From an uncultured Collinsella sp. (lineage in GTDB: Bacteria; Actinomycetota; Coriobacteriia; Coriobacteriales; Coriobacteriaceae), in assembly GCA_900542175.1 (NCBI GenBank), contig UQNC01000009.1, forward strand, positions 1 to 47,331: 47,331 bases of DNA, given 5' to 3'. Positions within the stretch are counted from its first letter, which is position 1. Each line of letters begins with the position of its first letter. Below are positions 23,844-32,440 of the stretch, one piece after another. Both the position numbers and the translations under genes were made by a program. Under the pieces are notes generated by a model. That model made no database searches, was not told the DNA's origin, and saw only the letters and a list, made by a program, of their open reading frames with translations.

Positions 23844-24206
23844 ATGCCCCAGGAAATCAAGATTGACGGCATCGGCATTTCGCCCGATGTTCTGACCGCC
23901 ATCGTCTCGCGCGCCGTGTCGGATGTCGAGGGCATCGCCTCCGTTGGCGTCAAGGACCTTGCCACCAACCTTGTCTCCATGATGCTTTCGTCCAAGGCCC
24001 CGGCTTCCGAGCCGGCGGTCGAGGCCGAGGTCGTTGGCGACAAGCTCGCACTCACCGTGCGTGTCGTGGTGTTCTTTGGCTATCCGTTCAAGAAACTCGC
24101 CGAGGCCGTTCGCGCCGCCGTGGTCGCCGCCATCGATGCTCAGGTGGGCGTCGAGGTCGAGCGCGTTGACGTTTGCATCGACGGTCTCGTTTTCCCCAAG
24201 GAGTAA
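23844..24206 (+). CDS. Asp23/Gls24 family protein
   Basis: A 120-residue protein of the Asp23/Gls24 envelope-stress family (PF03780). The typical beginning ISPDVLTAIVSRAVSDVEGIASVG is present, as are the central strand TVRVVVFFGYPFKKLAEAVRAAV and the closing VERVDVCIDGLVF. These proteins associate with membrane-anchored partners and are often placed between efp and nusB, as here. AGGAGGA precedes the start; three bases separate it from nusB. Confidence 0.88.
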   Translation: MPQEIKIDGIGISPDVLTAIVSRAVSDVEGIASVGVKDLATNLVSMMLSSKAPASEPAVEAEVVGDKLALTVRVVVFFGYPFKKLAEAVRAAVVAAIDAQVGVEVERVDVCIDGLVFPKE

Positions 24207-24209
24207 CCT

Positions 24210-24794
24210 TTGAGCCTTAAGGTTTATCGCGGGCGTACGCTTGCCCGCAGTCAGGCGCTGCAGCTGCTGTTCCAGGCCGAGGCCACGGACAGCCCGCTCG
24301 AGCGCGTCCTCGAGGGTGATTTCCTGATCTCGAAGGGTCCCCTCGATCCCTATGCGCTGGAGCTTTGCCGCGGTGCCTACGAGCATATCGATCGTATCGA
24401 CTGCGCTCTGCGCGCCGTCGCCAAGAACTGGGATCTTATGCGCATGCCCGGCGCCGACCGCAACCTGCTGCGTATCGCCGTTTACGAGATGCGTTTCCTC
24501 ACCGACGAGGAGGTCTCGGACGCCATCGTGATCAACGAGGCTGTCGAGCTTGCCAAGGCCTATGGCACCGACCAGTCCGCTTCGTTCGTCAACGGCGTGC
24601 TGGGCAAGATCGCTCGCAGCGAGGAGTTGCCAGGCGAGGACCTGTACCAAGAGCTGCTGGCCGAAGATCGCGCTCGCGAGGAGGCACAGGCTGCCGAGGC
24701 TGCCGCCAAGGTTGCGGTTGCTCAGGCTGAGGCTGGCGTGCTGGCCGAGGATGCGGACGCCGCCGAGGCTGTTGTCGACTCCGTCGAGGAGTAG
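24210..24794 (+). CDS. nusB: Transcription antitermination factor NusB
   Basis: A 194-residue protein. The all-helical NusB domain covers about residues 10-140 (LARSQALQLLFQAEA, DRNLLRIAVYEMRFL, VINEAVELAKAYG, SFVNGVLGKIAR). It pairs with NusE on boxA RNA for rRNA antitermination. The C-terminal 45 residues are an Ala/Glu-rich tail beyond the usual end. The start is TTG 24210, with AAGGAG overlapping the asp23 end. xseB begins two bases after the stop. Confidence 0.92.
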   Translation: MSLKVYRGRTLARSQALQLLFQAEATDSPLERVLEGDFLISKGPLDPYALELCRGAYEHIDRIDCALRAVAKNWDLMRMPGADRNLLRIAVYEMRFLTDEEVSDAIVINEAVELAKAYGTDQSASFVNGVLGKIARSEELPGEDLYQELLAEDRAREEAQAAEAAAKVAVAQAEAGVLAEDADAAEAVVDSVEE

Positions 24795-24796
24795 CT

Positions 24797-25036
24797 ATGC
24801 CAGAGGGTTCCGTCCGCAACTTCGACGAGATCTCGGACCGTCTGGATCAGATCATCGCTACCGTTCGCTCCAAGGATACCTCCTTGGAGCGTTCGCTCGA
24901 TTTGTTTGACGAAGCGATTGAGCTGGGCTCCCGCGCGGTCGATATGGTCGACAAGTTTGAGTTGACGCCGCGTGAGGCCGACAAGCTCGAGCAGGAATAC
25001 GATGAGGATGCGGCAAACGAATCCAAGGATAGCTAG
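24797..25036 (+). CDS. xseB: Exodeoxyribonuclease VII small subunit
   Basis: A 79-residue helical protein matching XseB: NFDEISDRLDQIIATVRSKD, then SLERSLDLFDEAIELGSRAVDMVD. It binds the catalytic XseA subunit to degrade single-stranded DNA. The usual partner xseA is not adjacent and must lie elsewhere. The gene starts two bases after nusB. Confidence 0.9.
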   Translation: MPEGSVRNFDEISDRLDQIIATVRSKDTSLERSLDLFDEAIELGSRAVDMVDKFELTPREADKLEQEYDEDAANESKDS

Positions 25037-25062
25037 GCCGCATCTCCGGATACGAATGGTTG

Positions 25063-25875
25063 ATGGCATTCATGAAACGCGTGCGTCTTGATGACGAACT
25101 GATTTCACAGGGCATCTGCGCCGATCGCGCGGATGCCCTTCGCACTCTTATGGCCGGCTTGGTCTCGAGTGGCGGTGAGCGCTTGACTTCGCCGGGCCTT
25201 AAGGTGATCCCGGGGCTGCCGCTGCATGTGAAGGGGCGCATTCCCTATGTTGGCCGCGGCGGTCTTAAGCTCGAAGGCGCGCTTGATGCGTTTGGCATCA
25301 ATCCGACGGGCCTTGCCTGTCTGGATGTGGGCTGCTCTACCGGCGGCTTTACCGATTGTCTGCTCAAGCGCGGAGCTGCGACCGTTGTCTCGGTGGACGT
25401 GGGTCGCGCCCAGTTCGATTGGTCGTTGCGCCAGGACGATCGCGTGACGCTGCATGAGCGCACAAACGTGACGCAGCTGCCTGAGCTTGGCTATGCCGGC
25501 ACTATCGACCTGGCTGTGTGTGATGTCTCGTTTACCAGCATCGCGAACATTATCGATGCGGTACTGGCGTGCCTGGCGCCTACGGGTGCATTCTGCACGC
25601 TCGTAAAGCCGCAGTTTGAGGCTCCGGCGGCGCTGGTGGGCGAGGGCGGCATTGTGACCGATCCCGCCGTGCGCCGCGATACACTCGTGGCGGCGGTTGA
25701 ACTCTTTGCTGCCAAGGGCCTGTTCCCGGTCGATGTGTGCGTGTCGCCCATTCATGGTGCCAAGGGCAACGTTGAGTTTTTCCTGTACGGCACGAGATTT
25801 GACCCCGGCGATCGCTCGCAAGACGAGCTGCAATCCCAGGTATCGGTTATGAGCGAGAAAGCTGCATCGCTATGA
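25063..25875 (+). CDS. TlyA-family rRNA 2'-O-methyltransferase
   Basis: A 270-residue protein with an N-terminal S4 RNA-binding domain (residues about 6-65, VRLDDELISQGICADRADAL) and an FtsJ-type methyltransferase domain. The SAM site is LDVGCSTGGFTDCLL, with VSVDVGRAQFDW, DVSFTSI and VKPQFEAP following. TlyA methylates 16S and 23S rRNA and affects capreomycin sensitivity; it was historically labelled hemolysin. ATG 25063 and ATG 25072 are both possible starts, and neither has a strong ribosome site. It overlaps nadK by ATGA. The tlyA-nadK-recN order is well conserved. Confidence 0.9.
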   Translation: MAFMKRVRLDDELISQGICADRADALRTLMAGLVSSGGERLTSPGLKVIPGLPLHVKGRIPYVGRGGLKLEGALDAFGINPTGLACLDVGCSTGGFTDCLLKRGAATVVSVDVGRAQFDWSLRQDDRVTLHERTNVTQLPELGYAGTIDLAVCDVSFTSIANIIDAVLACLAPTGAFCTLVKPQFEAPAALVGEGGIVTDPAVRRDTLVAAVELFAAKGLFPVDVCVSPIHGAKGNVEFFLYGTRFDPGDRSQDELQSQVSVMSEKAASL

Positions 25876-26732
25876 AGGTCTTTCTGGTTCCCAATTACTA
25901 CAAGCAAGAGGCGGTCGAGAGCGGCCTGATGCTCGAGCTTTGGCTGACTCGCCAGGGCTATGAGGTCGCATGGGCTGCCGACCAGCGATCCAAGATTCAG
26001 AGCACGCCTGATATTGACGGCTCCGATCTGGTCATTACGCTCGGCGGCGACGGTACGTTGCTGCGCGCTGCCCGCATCCTCAACCATCGTGAGATTCCTA
26101 TCCTCGGTCTTTCCTATGGTCACCTGGGCTTTCTAACTGCTGCGAGCCCCGAGGAGCGCGACATCCTGCAGGTCGTGAGCGACGCCCTGTCCGGTGAGCT
26201 GCACGTGAGCCGTCGCGCCACCATCGCCGCGGATATCGTGTCCGTGCGCGAAGACGGTACGAAGGATGTCGTGCGCACCTTCGCCCTCAACGACATGGCG
26301 CTTACCCGCGGTCCGCTGTCCGATATGGTCGAGTTCGACATCACGGTGTCCGGCCATCATATCGACCGTCTGCGTGGCGACGGCGTGGTCGTGTCCACGG
26401 CGACTGGTTCTACGGGTTACGCGCTCAGTGCCGGTGGCCCCATCGTGAGCCCCGACTATACGGGCATGGTCTGCGTACCCATTGCGCCGCACACCATTCA
26501 GGCTCGTGCCTTTTTGACCTCGCCGAGTGATGTCGTCGAAATCTTTATGTCCGATGATCGCCCGAGCGTTCCGGCGATCGCTATCGATGGACAGTTTATT
26601 ACCTGCGATGGCACCGTTGAGAGCGTGGCGGTGCGCCGCGGGCCCGGAGATGTGTTGCTGCTGGATTACGGCCCCGAGAGCTTCTATAACTCGGTGAGCC
26701 GCGTATTCTACGGAGTCCGTCATGATCGATGA
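25872..26732 (+). CDS. nadK: NAD kinase
   Basis: A 286-residue ATP-NAD kinase that makes NADP+. The catalytic GGDGT box is TLGGDGTLLRAAR, followed by the NAD-binding LNDMALTRG and the glycine-rich GDGVVVSTATGSTGYALSAGGPI. It is translationally coupled both ways: 4-base overlap with tlyA and 11-base overlap with recN. Confidence 0.95.
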   Translation: MKVFLVPNYYKQEAVESGLMLELWLTRQGYEVAWAADQRSKIQSTPDIDGSDLVITLGGDGTLLRAARILNHREIPILGLSYGHLGFLTAASPEERDILQVVSDALSGELHVSRRATIAADIVSVREDGTKDVVRTFALNDMALTRGPLSDMVEFDITVSGHHIDRLRGDGVVVSTATGSTGYALSAGGPIVSPDYTGMVCVPIAPHTIQARAFLTSPSDVVEIFMSDDRPSVPAIAIDGQFITCDGTVESVAVRRGPGDVLLLDYGPESFYNSVSRVFYGVRHDR

Positions 26733-28350
26733 GCTGCAGGTTTATAACATTGCACTCATTCGCGAGGCGACGCTGGTGCCGAGTGCCGGCCTGACTGTCC
26801 TGACTGGCGAGACTGGCGCCGGCAAGACCGCGCTGCTCTCGGCCCTCAAGCTAATTTTGGGCGAGCGTGCGGATTCGTCGACGGTGCGCGAGGGCGAGGC
26901 ACTGGCGAGCGTCGAGGCGCGACTCTTCGACGGGCCGCACGACACGGAGGGGTTCACCGTACAGCGCAGCCTTTCTGCCGAGGGCCGCAGCCGCGTGAAG
27001 ATTGACGGTCGCATTGCCAGTGTGCGCGAGCTTTCGGAGCGCGTCGGCGTGATGATGGATCTGTGCGGCCAGCACGAGCACCAGCGCTTGCTCGATCCGG
27101 CGCATCACGTTGCGATGGTCGATGCCTGGGCGGGACGCTCTGCGCTCGAGGCGCTCGAGCACTACCGTGCTTGCTTTAAAGCCTCGCGCGCGGCTGCCAA
27201 GGAGGTCCGTCGCGTCGAGGAGGCCTCACGTGCGCGGGGGAGTCGCGTCGAGGAAGCGCGCTTTGCGCTCGAGCGCATCGGCGAGGTCGACCCCAAACCG
27301 GGCGAGTATGAGGAACTCGAGGAACTGCTGCCGCGCTCCGAACATGCCGAGGTACTGGTTGCCACAGCTAACGATGCCCATGCATCGCTTGCCTCCGAAG
27401 GGGGAGCGCTCGACGCCGTGAACAGCGCCGTGGCAGAACTTTCCCGAATGGCTACCGTCGATCGCAAACTGGGCGACATTGCCGATGCGCTTTCGGATGC
27501 CTGTATCTCACTTGAGGATTGCGCGAACGAGCTTCGTGCCTATCGCGATGGCGTCGCCTTCGACCCGCGCGAGCTCGCTCGCATGCGTGAGCGGTATTCC
27601 GACCTCAAGGGCCTGTTGCGTCAGTGGGGCCCCACCATGGACGATGTTTTTGCCATGCTCGATCGCTCGCAAGAGCTGCTGTCCCTGGTCGATGATGGCG
27701 ATGAACAGATCAAAAAGGCGCGTGAGGCACTCGGGAGCGCTGAGCGCGAGTTGTTTGCCGCTGCCAAGGCACTTAAGCGCGCCCGCAATACGGCGGCCCC
27801 GCGCTTCTGTTACGAGGTTGGCCGCCAGATGGCTCGCCTGGAGATGGGCGGCGCCGAGCTCGTCTGGGAGTCGCGCGATCTTCCCCGTGCTGAGTGGACG
27901 CCCGTTGGTCCTTCGAGCTACGAGCTGCTATACCGCAGCGGTGCCGGTTTGACTCCACGTCCCCTGCGCCGCATTGCGTCGGGCGGCGAGCTCAGCCGCG
28001 TCATGCTGGCAAGCAAGGTTGTCCTCGGTAACGCGGACGGTGTCGATACGCTGGTGTTTGACGAGGTCGATGCTGGCGTCGGTGGCTCCACGGCGCGTGC
28101 GCTCGCGGGCGTGCTGGCAGATCTCGCCGCTACGCATCAGGTGATTGTCGTAACCCACTTGGCGCAGGTCGCCGTCATGGCTGACAAGCATTATGTCGTC
28201 AGCAAGGAACCGGGCGATGTTCCCCAGACGCATTTGGACGAGGTAACCGGTGAAGCGCGTACCGCCGAGATCGCCCGCATGTTGAGCGGCGATCAGTCCG
28301 AGGCAAGCTTGGCCCACGCGAAGCAGATGCTCGAAGAAGCTCGAGGTTAG
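26722..28350 (+). CDS. recN: DNA repair protein RecN
   Basis: A 542-residue SMC-like ATPase of double-strand break repair. Walker A is TGETGAGKTALLSAL near residue 32, followed by LCGQHEHQRLLDP. The middle is coiled coil (residues about 150-350, many Glu/Arg/Ala heptads). The C-terminal head has the signature IASGGELSRVMLA, Walker B TLVFDEVDAGVGG and the D-loop. The length is normal for RecN. It closes the efp operon and is followed by a bidirectional hairpin. Confidence 0.95.
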   Translation: MIDELQVYNIALIREATLVPSAGLTVLTGETGAGKTALLSALKLILGERADSSTVREGEALASVEARLFDGPHDTEGFTVQRSLSAEGRSRVKIDGRIASVRELSERVGVMMDLCGQHEHQRLLDPAHHVAMVDAWAGRSALEALEHYRACFKASRAAAKEVRRVEEASRARGSRVEEARFALERIGEVDPKPGEYEELEELLPRSEHAEVLVATANDAHASLASEGGALDAVNSAVAELSRMATVDRKLGDIADALSDACISLEDCANELRAYRDGVAFDPRELARMRERYSDLKGLLRQWGPTMDDVFAMLDRSQELLSLVDDGDEQIKKAREALGSAERELFAAAKALKRARNTAAPRFCYEVGRQMARLEMGGAELVWESRDLPRAEWTPVGPSSYELLYRSGAGLTPRPLRRIASGGELSRVMLASKVVLGNADGVDTLVFDEVDAGVGGSTARALAGVLADLAATHQVIVVTHLAQVAVMADKHYVVSKEPGDVPQTHLDEVTGEARTAEIARMLSGDQSEASLAHAKQMLEEARG

Positions 28351-28368
28351 GTCGTATCAGCGGTGTTG

Positions 28369-28401
28369 GTGGGACAAAATGGACTGAAATTTTTGTCCCA
28401 C
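28369..28401. terminator. Bidirectional terminator between recN and the RpiR-type gene
   Basis: GTGGGACAAAA (28369-28379) pairs with TTTTGTCCCAC (28391-28401), an 11-bp stem with a T-run on one arm and an A-run on the other. It can end recN (+) and the convergent regulator (-). Confidence 0.7.
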
Positions 28402-28409
28402 TACGCGTT

Positions 28410-29267
28410 TTACTCAACGACCTTATCCGGCTGGATGAGCTCCTCGTAGTAGCTGATATGCTCGCGAGCGTCTTCAATCTCGGGCAGCAGGAAGTTGTAG
28501 ATGACTTCGATGATCATCGTGGCGCTGATCTTAGAGAACGCAAAGTCGCCCGTTGTCAGCAGCGCTTCGTGGTTGACGGTGTTAAAAGTGTAGTCTGCCA
28601 AGCGCGCGAGCGGGGATTTACTGTCGCTGCTGATGACGACTACGGTTGCGCCGCAGTTGTGAGCCGCTTTTGCCATGCGATTCAGTCGGCGCGATTTGCC
28701 AGAGTTTGAGATTAGCACGATGACGTCACCCGGGCGTAACGTGAGCGCAAAGCCGATTGATGTCTCGCTAATGGTGCTCGCCATGCAGCGCAGGCCCAGC
28801 TGCGAAAACTTAAACGTCGCATCGAGCGCGACCGCGTTCGTATTGCCCACGGCGGCGAACTCAATAACGCCGGCATTCTTAAGCGCGTGTACAACTGCGG
28901 CCAACGTGTCGTGATCTATGCCGTCGATGGTCGCATTAAGCTCACTCACCTTGGCGGCGAGGATATTTTTTAGGCTCTGCTCCATATTGTCGAGCGAGAC
29001 CTCGTCAGTCAGGCCCTCGTTACGCTGGCTTTCCAAATCCCTCGCCAACGAAAACTGAAAGCTGCGGAAGCTACCAAAGCCAAGCTTGCGGCAGAAGCGC
29101 GAAACGGTCGCCTCGGACGTGGCGGCGGCGCGCGAGAGCTGAGCGGCCGTGAGGCGTGGCGCCTCGGACTGGTGCTCCAATATATAGTCGACAATGCGCT
29201 GCTCGGACTCGCTGTATCCCTGATGGGTGCTAATGAGGGAAAGTGCGCTCTTGCTACTATCGGTCAT
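28410..29267 (-). CDS. MurR/RpiR-family transcriptional regulator
   Basis: A 285-residue sugar-phosphate-sensing regulator. The N-terminal HTH_6 domain (residues about 15-75: SESEQRIVDYILEH, LTAAQLSRAAATSEATVSRFCRKLGF) is followed by a SIS domain (about 125-250: VIEFAAVGNTN, VIVLISNSGKSR, ATVVVISS). ATG 29267 is chosen because AGGAG precedes it; an extension of 16 codons lacks one. It diverges from the fructose-type PTS operon, with 272 bases between, so it probably controls that operon in response to a phosphosugar. The direction of control is unknown. Confidence 0.9.
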   Translation of the reverse strand: MTDSSKSALSLISTHQGYSESEQRIVDYILEHQSEAPRLTAAQLSRAAATSEATVSRFCRKLGFGSFRSFQFSLARDLESQRNEGLTDEVSLDNMEQSLKNILAAKVSELNATIDGIDHDTLAAVVHALKNAGVIEFAAVGNTNAVALDATFKFSQLGLRCMASTISETSIGFALTLRPGDVIVLISNSGKSRRLNRMAKAAHNCGATVVVISSDSKSPLARLADYTFNTVNHEALLTTGDFAFSKISATMIIEVIYNFLLPEIEDAREHISYYEELIQPDKVVE

Positions 29268-29348
29268 GGATGGCTCCTGGTTGGCATGAAAATCTAATTT
29301 ACTACGCCATGCCATAGTATACGGGCATTTTCAATTACAAGATACACC

Positions 29349-29376
29349 TTGCCGTTTCAAGTGTTGATGGTAAACT
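29349..29376 (+). promoter_or_regulatory. Candidate promoter of the fructose PTS operon
   Basis: TTGCCG (29349-29354), 16 bases, TAAACT (29371-29376). Nearby GGTAAAC and CCGTTTACGG, and CTTTCA and TGAAAG, form inverted half-sites between 29369 and 29405 that could be regulator sites. The rest of 29268-29539 is AT-rich and shows no gene. Confidence 0.4.
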
Positions 29377-29539
29377 TTCACTTACCGTTTACGGTTATGA
29401 AAGAACCTTTCACCGGAGATTTGCACCTTAGCTCTTCTCACGCGGACGGTAGGTTGGTATCTTTCAGTTGTGGAAAAACGCGCATCGAAGCGCGTGTAGG
29501 GGAGCGCCCGCGGGCGCTGTACTCAAGAAGGAGGGACAC

Positions 29540-31543
29540 ATGGCTAAGTTTGACATCATCGCCGCGACCGGTTGCCCGACCGGCATTGCGCACACCTTCA
29601 TGGCGAAGGAGGCGCTGGAGAAGGCTGCTGCCGAGCGTGGTCTGACCATTAAGGTCGAGACACATGGCCAGGTCGGTGTCGAGAACGAGCTCACCAAGAG
29701 TGAGATCGCTGGTGCCAAGGCCGTCGTCGTCGCAGCCGATAAGGATGTCCAGGCTGAGCGTTTCGCCGGCAAGCCCATGGTTTCCGTCGGTGTTTCCAAG
29801 GCCCTGTCCGTCGAGGCCGCCGGAAAGCTGATCGACCGCGCGCTCGCCGCCAAGGGCGACGACACGGTTGCCGCTGCCGCCGATGTCGAGGACGAGGTCG
29901 AGGAGAAGGAGTCCATCGGTCACGTCATCTACAAGCACCTCATGAACGGCGTCAGCCACATGCTGGTCTTCGTCGTTGCCGGTGGTGTTCTGACCGCCAT
30001 TTCGTTCCTGTGGGGCATCACGTCCTTTGATTCGACGGCTGCCGACTACAACAGCTTTGCCGCGATGCTCAAGATTATCGGCGGTATCGCCATGAACCTC
30101 ATGGTTCCGGTGCTCTCCGCTTACATCGCCGAGTCCATCGGCAAGCGCCCGGCGCTCGTCCCCGGCTTTGTTGCCGGTATGATTGCCATCCAGGGTCTTC
30201 CCATCAACGCCGATACCGGCATGATCGACGCTGGAGGCTCGGGTGTGGGCTTCGGCTTCCTGGGCGGCATCGTCGGCGGCTTCCTCGCTGGCTATGTCAT
30301 CCTGCTGCTCGAGAAGGCTTTCTCTAAAATTCCCGCGAGCCTTAATGGCCTGAAGGCAATCTTCCTGTATCCGCTGTGCTCTACCGCCATCGTCGGCCTG
30401 GTCATGCTCGGTATTTCCGGCCCCATGGCTGCCATTAACCAGGGCATGATGGATTTCCTGCAGAGCCTCGGTAACTCCGGTCCGGTGATCCTTGGCCTGG
30501 CCATCGGCTGCATGTGCGCCTTTGATATGGGCGGCCCGGTCAACAAGGCTGCTTACGCTACTGGCACCTTCCTGCTCGGTACCGCTCTCGAAGCTGGCGT
30601 CGGCACCGAGACCTACAACTTCGGCACCAACTTCATGGCTGCCGTTTCCGCCGCTTGCATCGTTCCGCCGCTGATCACCACCTTCGCCGTCGTTGTCGGC
30701 AAGAAGTACTTCAGCCAGGAGGATCATGACGCCGGTATCGTCAACCTCATCCTTGGTTGCACCCACATCACCGAGGGCGCCATTCCGTTCATGACCAAGA
30801 ACATCTGGCCCGTCATGCCCATCATGATGCTCGGTTCTTCCATCGCTTCCATCTTGACCATCTTCTTCAACGTTCACGATCCGGCGCCTCACGGCGGCTT
30901 CCTGGTCCTGCCTGTTGTCGAGAACGGTCCGCTGTGGGTCCTCGCGATCCTCATCGGCGCTGTGGTCGGTGGCATCCTGTTCGTGGCCTTCAAGAAGTAC
31001 GACTTCGAGAAGAATCAGAAGGCCGCTCCTGTAGCCAAGCCCGTTGAGGCCCCCAAGGCCGCTGCCGTCGAGGCCCCCAAGGCCGAGGCTGCCGACTTCG
31101 TGAAGGTCGAGAATGTCTTTGCCGCCGAGGACTTCGCTTCTCGTGACGAGGCTCTGAGCTTCGTTTCCAACCAGGCCGTCAAGGCAGGTATCGCCAGCGA
31201 CGCCGACGCCGTGATGAACGCCTTCCTGGCTCGCGAGGCCGAGGGCACCACGGGCATGATGGAGGGCTTCGCCATCCCGCATGCCAAGTCCGACGCCATT
31301 ACCGAGGCTGCCGTCATCGTCGTTAAGGACGAGTCCGGCGTGACCGGTTGGGACACCATGGACGGCGCTCCCGTTAACGTGGCTATCGCCCTGCTCATCC
31401 CGGGTGCCCAGGCTGGCACCACGCACCTCAAGATCCTGTCCAAGGTCGCCGAGGCGCTCATGGACGAGGACTTCCGTGCCACCGTCAAGGGTTCCACCGA
31501 CGCCGCCGAGATCGCCAAGACGATCAACGCCCGCCTGGTCTAA
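29540..31543 (+). CDS. fruA: PTS fructose-type permease, fused EIIB-EIIC-EIIA
   Basis: A 667-residue phosphotransferase permease that would import fructose and phosphorylate it to fructose-1-phosphate. Domain order is EIIB (residues 1-100, phospho-Cys12 in ATGCPTGIAHTFMA), EIIC (about 125-485, eight or more membrane segments, with FDMGGPVNKAAYATG and CTHITEGAIPF), a Pro/Ala/Lys/Glu linker (494-520), then EIIA (521-667, phospho-His581 in FAIPHAKSD). GAAGGAGG precedes ATG 29540. HPr, enzyme I and two PfkB kinases follow. The specificity is by family; a mannitol or tagatose-like substrate cannot be fully excluded. Confidence 0.93.
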   Translation: MAKFDIIAATGCPTGIAHTFMAKEALEKAAAERGLTIKVETHGQVGVENELTKSEIAGAKAVVVAADKDVQAERFAGKPMVSVGVSKALSVEAAGKLIDRALAAKGDDTVAAAADVEDEVEEKESIGHVIYKHLMNGVSHMLVFVVAGGVLTAISFLWGITSFDSTAADYNSFAAMLKIIGGIAMNLMVPVLSAYIAESIGKRPALVPGFVAGMIAIQGLPINADTGMIDAGGSGVGFGFLGGIVGGFLAGYVILLLEKAFSKIPASLNGLKAIFLYPLCSTAIVGLVMLGISGPMAAINQGMMDFLQSLGNSGPVILGLAIGCMCAFDMGGPVNKAAYATGTFLLGTALEAGVGTETYNFGTNFMAAVSAACIVPPLITTFAVVVGKKYFSQEDHDAGIVNLILGCTHITEGAIPFMTKNIWPVMPIMMLGSSIASILTIFFNVHDPAPHGGFLVLPVVENGPLWVLAILIGAVVGGILFVAFKKYDFEKNQKAAPVAKPVEAPKAAAVEAPKAEAADFVKVENVFAAEDFASRDEALSFVSNQAVKAGIASDADAVMNAFLAREAEGTTGMMEGFAIPHAKSDAITEAAVIVVKDESGVTGWDTMDGAPVNVAIALLIPGAQAGTTHLKILSKVAEALMDEDFRATVKGSTDAAEIAKTINARLV

Positions 31544-31578
31544 TCCCACAGTACGCGAATAACATCGCCCCCTGTAAC

Positions 31579-31614
31579 AAAGGCGAGGACTCCCTACGGG
31601 TCCTCGCCTTTTTT
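31579..31614 (+). terminator. Strong terminator after the PTS permease gene
   Basis: AAGGCGAGGAC pairs with GTCCTCGCCTT around TCCCTACGG, ending in six T. The 3' arm and tail lie at 31600-31614. Confidence 0.92.
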
Positions 31615-31782
31615 CATACCACCCGGCACTCAGGGATGTTCCTTTCCTGCCGGCACCCCGGGACACTCCTTAGTCCCCAACAGGGCATAAATAGCCCTCA
31701 TCGACTGAATCACCCACGCGAACAATAATTCAGCCAGAATTCCTTTTGCACGATATTTCCTGGACGGAAGCATGTTCCCGCA

Positions 31783-31911
31783 GCTCGCCTGCCGGGCGGG
31801 GCGGTTAAGTTTGTCGCGAGTTCCGCACGCAAAGGAAAGCACTTAATGTGCTTTCCGTCTTGCGCAGGACTGTAGAGCAGCAAACTTAACCGCCCCGCCC
31901 GGCAGGCGAGC
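31783..31911. repeat. 129-bp near-perfect palindrome between fruA and ptsH
   Basis: The outer arms are a perfect 31-bp inverted repeat: 31783-31813 (starting GCTCGCCTGCCGGG, ending GTTAAGTTTG) and 31881-31911. Between them a second stem forms from GGAAAGCAC (31834-31842) and GTGCTTTCC (31848-31856) around TTAAT, with CGCAA/TTGCG pairing outside it. No flanking target duplication and no open frame are seen. It could be a MITE-like mobile unit or a large structured RNA. The rest of 31615-32049 shows no gene. Confidence 0.85.
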
Positions 31912-32049
31912 GGACGACAACGACATCTGTCCAACAATTCGTGCGAAACACAATGAAAAACCGTTTGATGTGAGTTAATATAAACAACGTCGTGAATCTG
32001 ACTCCTGCCACATACATGACAGGGGTTAAACACAAAAAAGGAGTCAACT

Positions 32050-32313
32050 ATGGTTTCTGAGAAGGCTACCCTCGTTAATCCTCAGGGTCTGCACATGCGT
32101 CCGGCTGGTCTGTTCGCCTCCACCATGGGCAAGTACGCCTGTGACGTGACGGTCGTCACCCCCGAGAAGGAGGTCAACGGCAAGTCCCCGATGGCCCTCA
32201 TGGCTGCTGGTATCCCCTGCGGTACCGAGGTCGAGGTCAAGTGCGACGGCGCCGACGAGGCCGAGGCTCTGGCTGCTGCCATCGAGCTCATCAAGAGCGG
32301 TCTTGGCGAGTAG
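32050..32313 (+). CDS. ptsH: Phosphocarrier protein HPr
   Basis: An 87-residue HPr. Phospho-accepting His15 is in NPQGLHMRPAG, and the regulatory Ser46 of Gram-positive HPr is present in VNGKSPMALMAAGIPCG. It passes phosphate from enzyme I to EIIA domains, and seryl phosphorylation would feed catabolite control if an HPr kinase exists. AAAGGAG precedes the start. A candidate -10 (TAATAT, 31976-31981) lies upstream, so it probably has its own promoter after the permease terminator. Confidence 0.96.
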   Translation: MVSEKATLVNPQGLHMRPAGLFASTMGKYACDVTVVTPEKEVNGKSPMALMAAGIPCGTEVEVKCDGADEAEALAAAIELIKSGLGE

Positions 32314-32358
32314 AACTCAAACGGGTCGCATGTTGAACAACTAAGTTCATATTTGGGG

Positions 32359-32394
32359 GCGCAGTGACCTGTTGTAAGGTAACTGCGCTCTTTT
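32359..32394 (+). terminator. Intercistronic terminator between ptsH and ptsI
   Basis: GCGCAGT-GACC (32359-32369) pairs with GGT-ACTGCGC (32378-32388), followed by TCTTTT. Leaky termination here would make HPr more abundant than enzyme I, as is usual in PTS operons. Confidence 0.7.
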
Positions 32395-32440
32395 GTCATG
32401 GATATGGCAAAACGCTTTATCACATGACACGGAGAGAGGA

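Noticed and set aside
29438..31666. A 742-codon open frame antisense to the PTS permease
   Set aside because: Same high-GC mirror effect; composition is Gly/Asp/Val/Leu-rich without domains.
31783..31911. Palindrome considered as an integron attC site, because GTTAAGT and ACTTAAC fit GTTRRRY and RYYYAAC
   Set aside because: The two core boxes are in the wrong order and the repeat is fully symmetric, without the unpaired bases that attC needs. No integrase or cassette is nearby.
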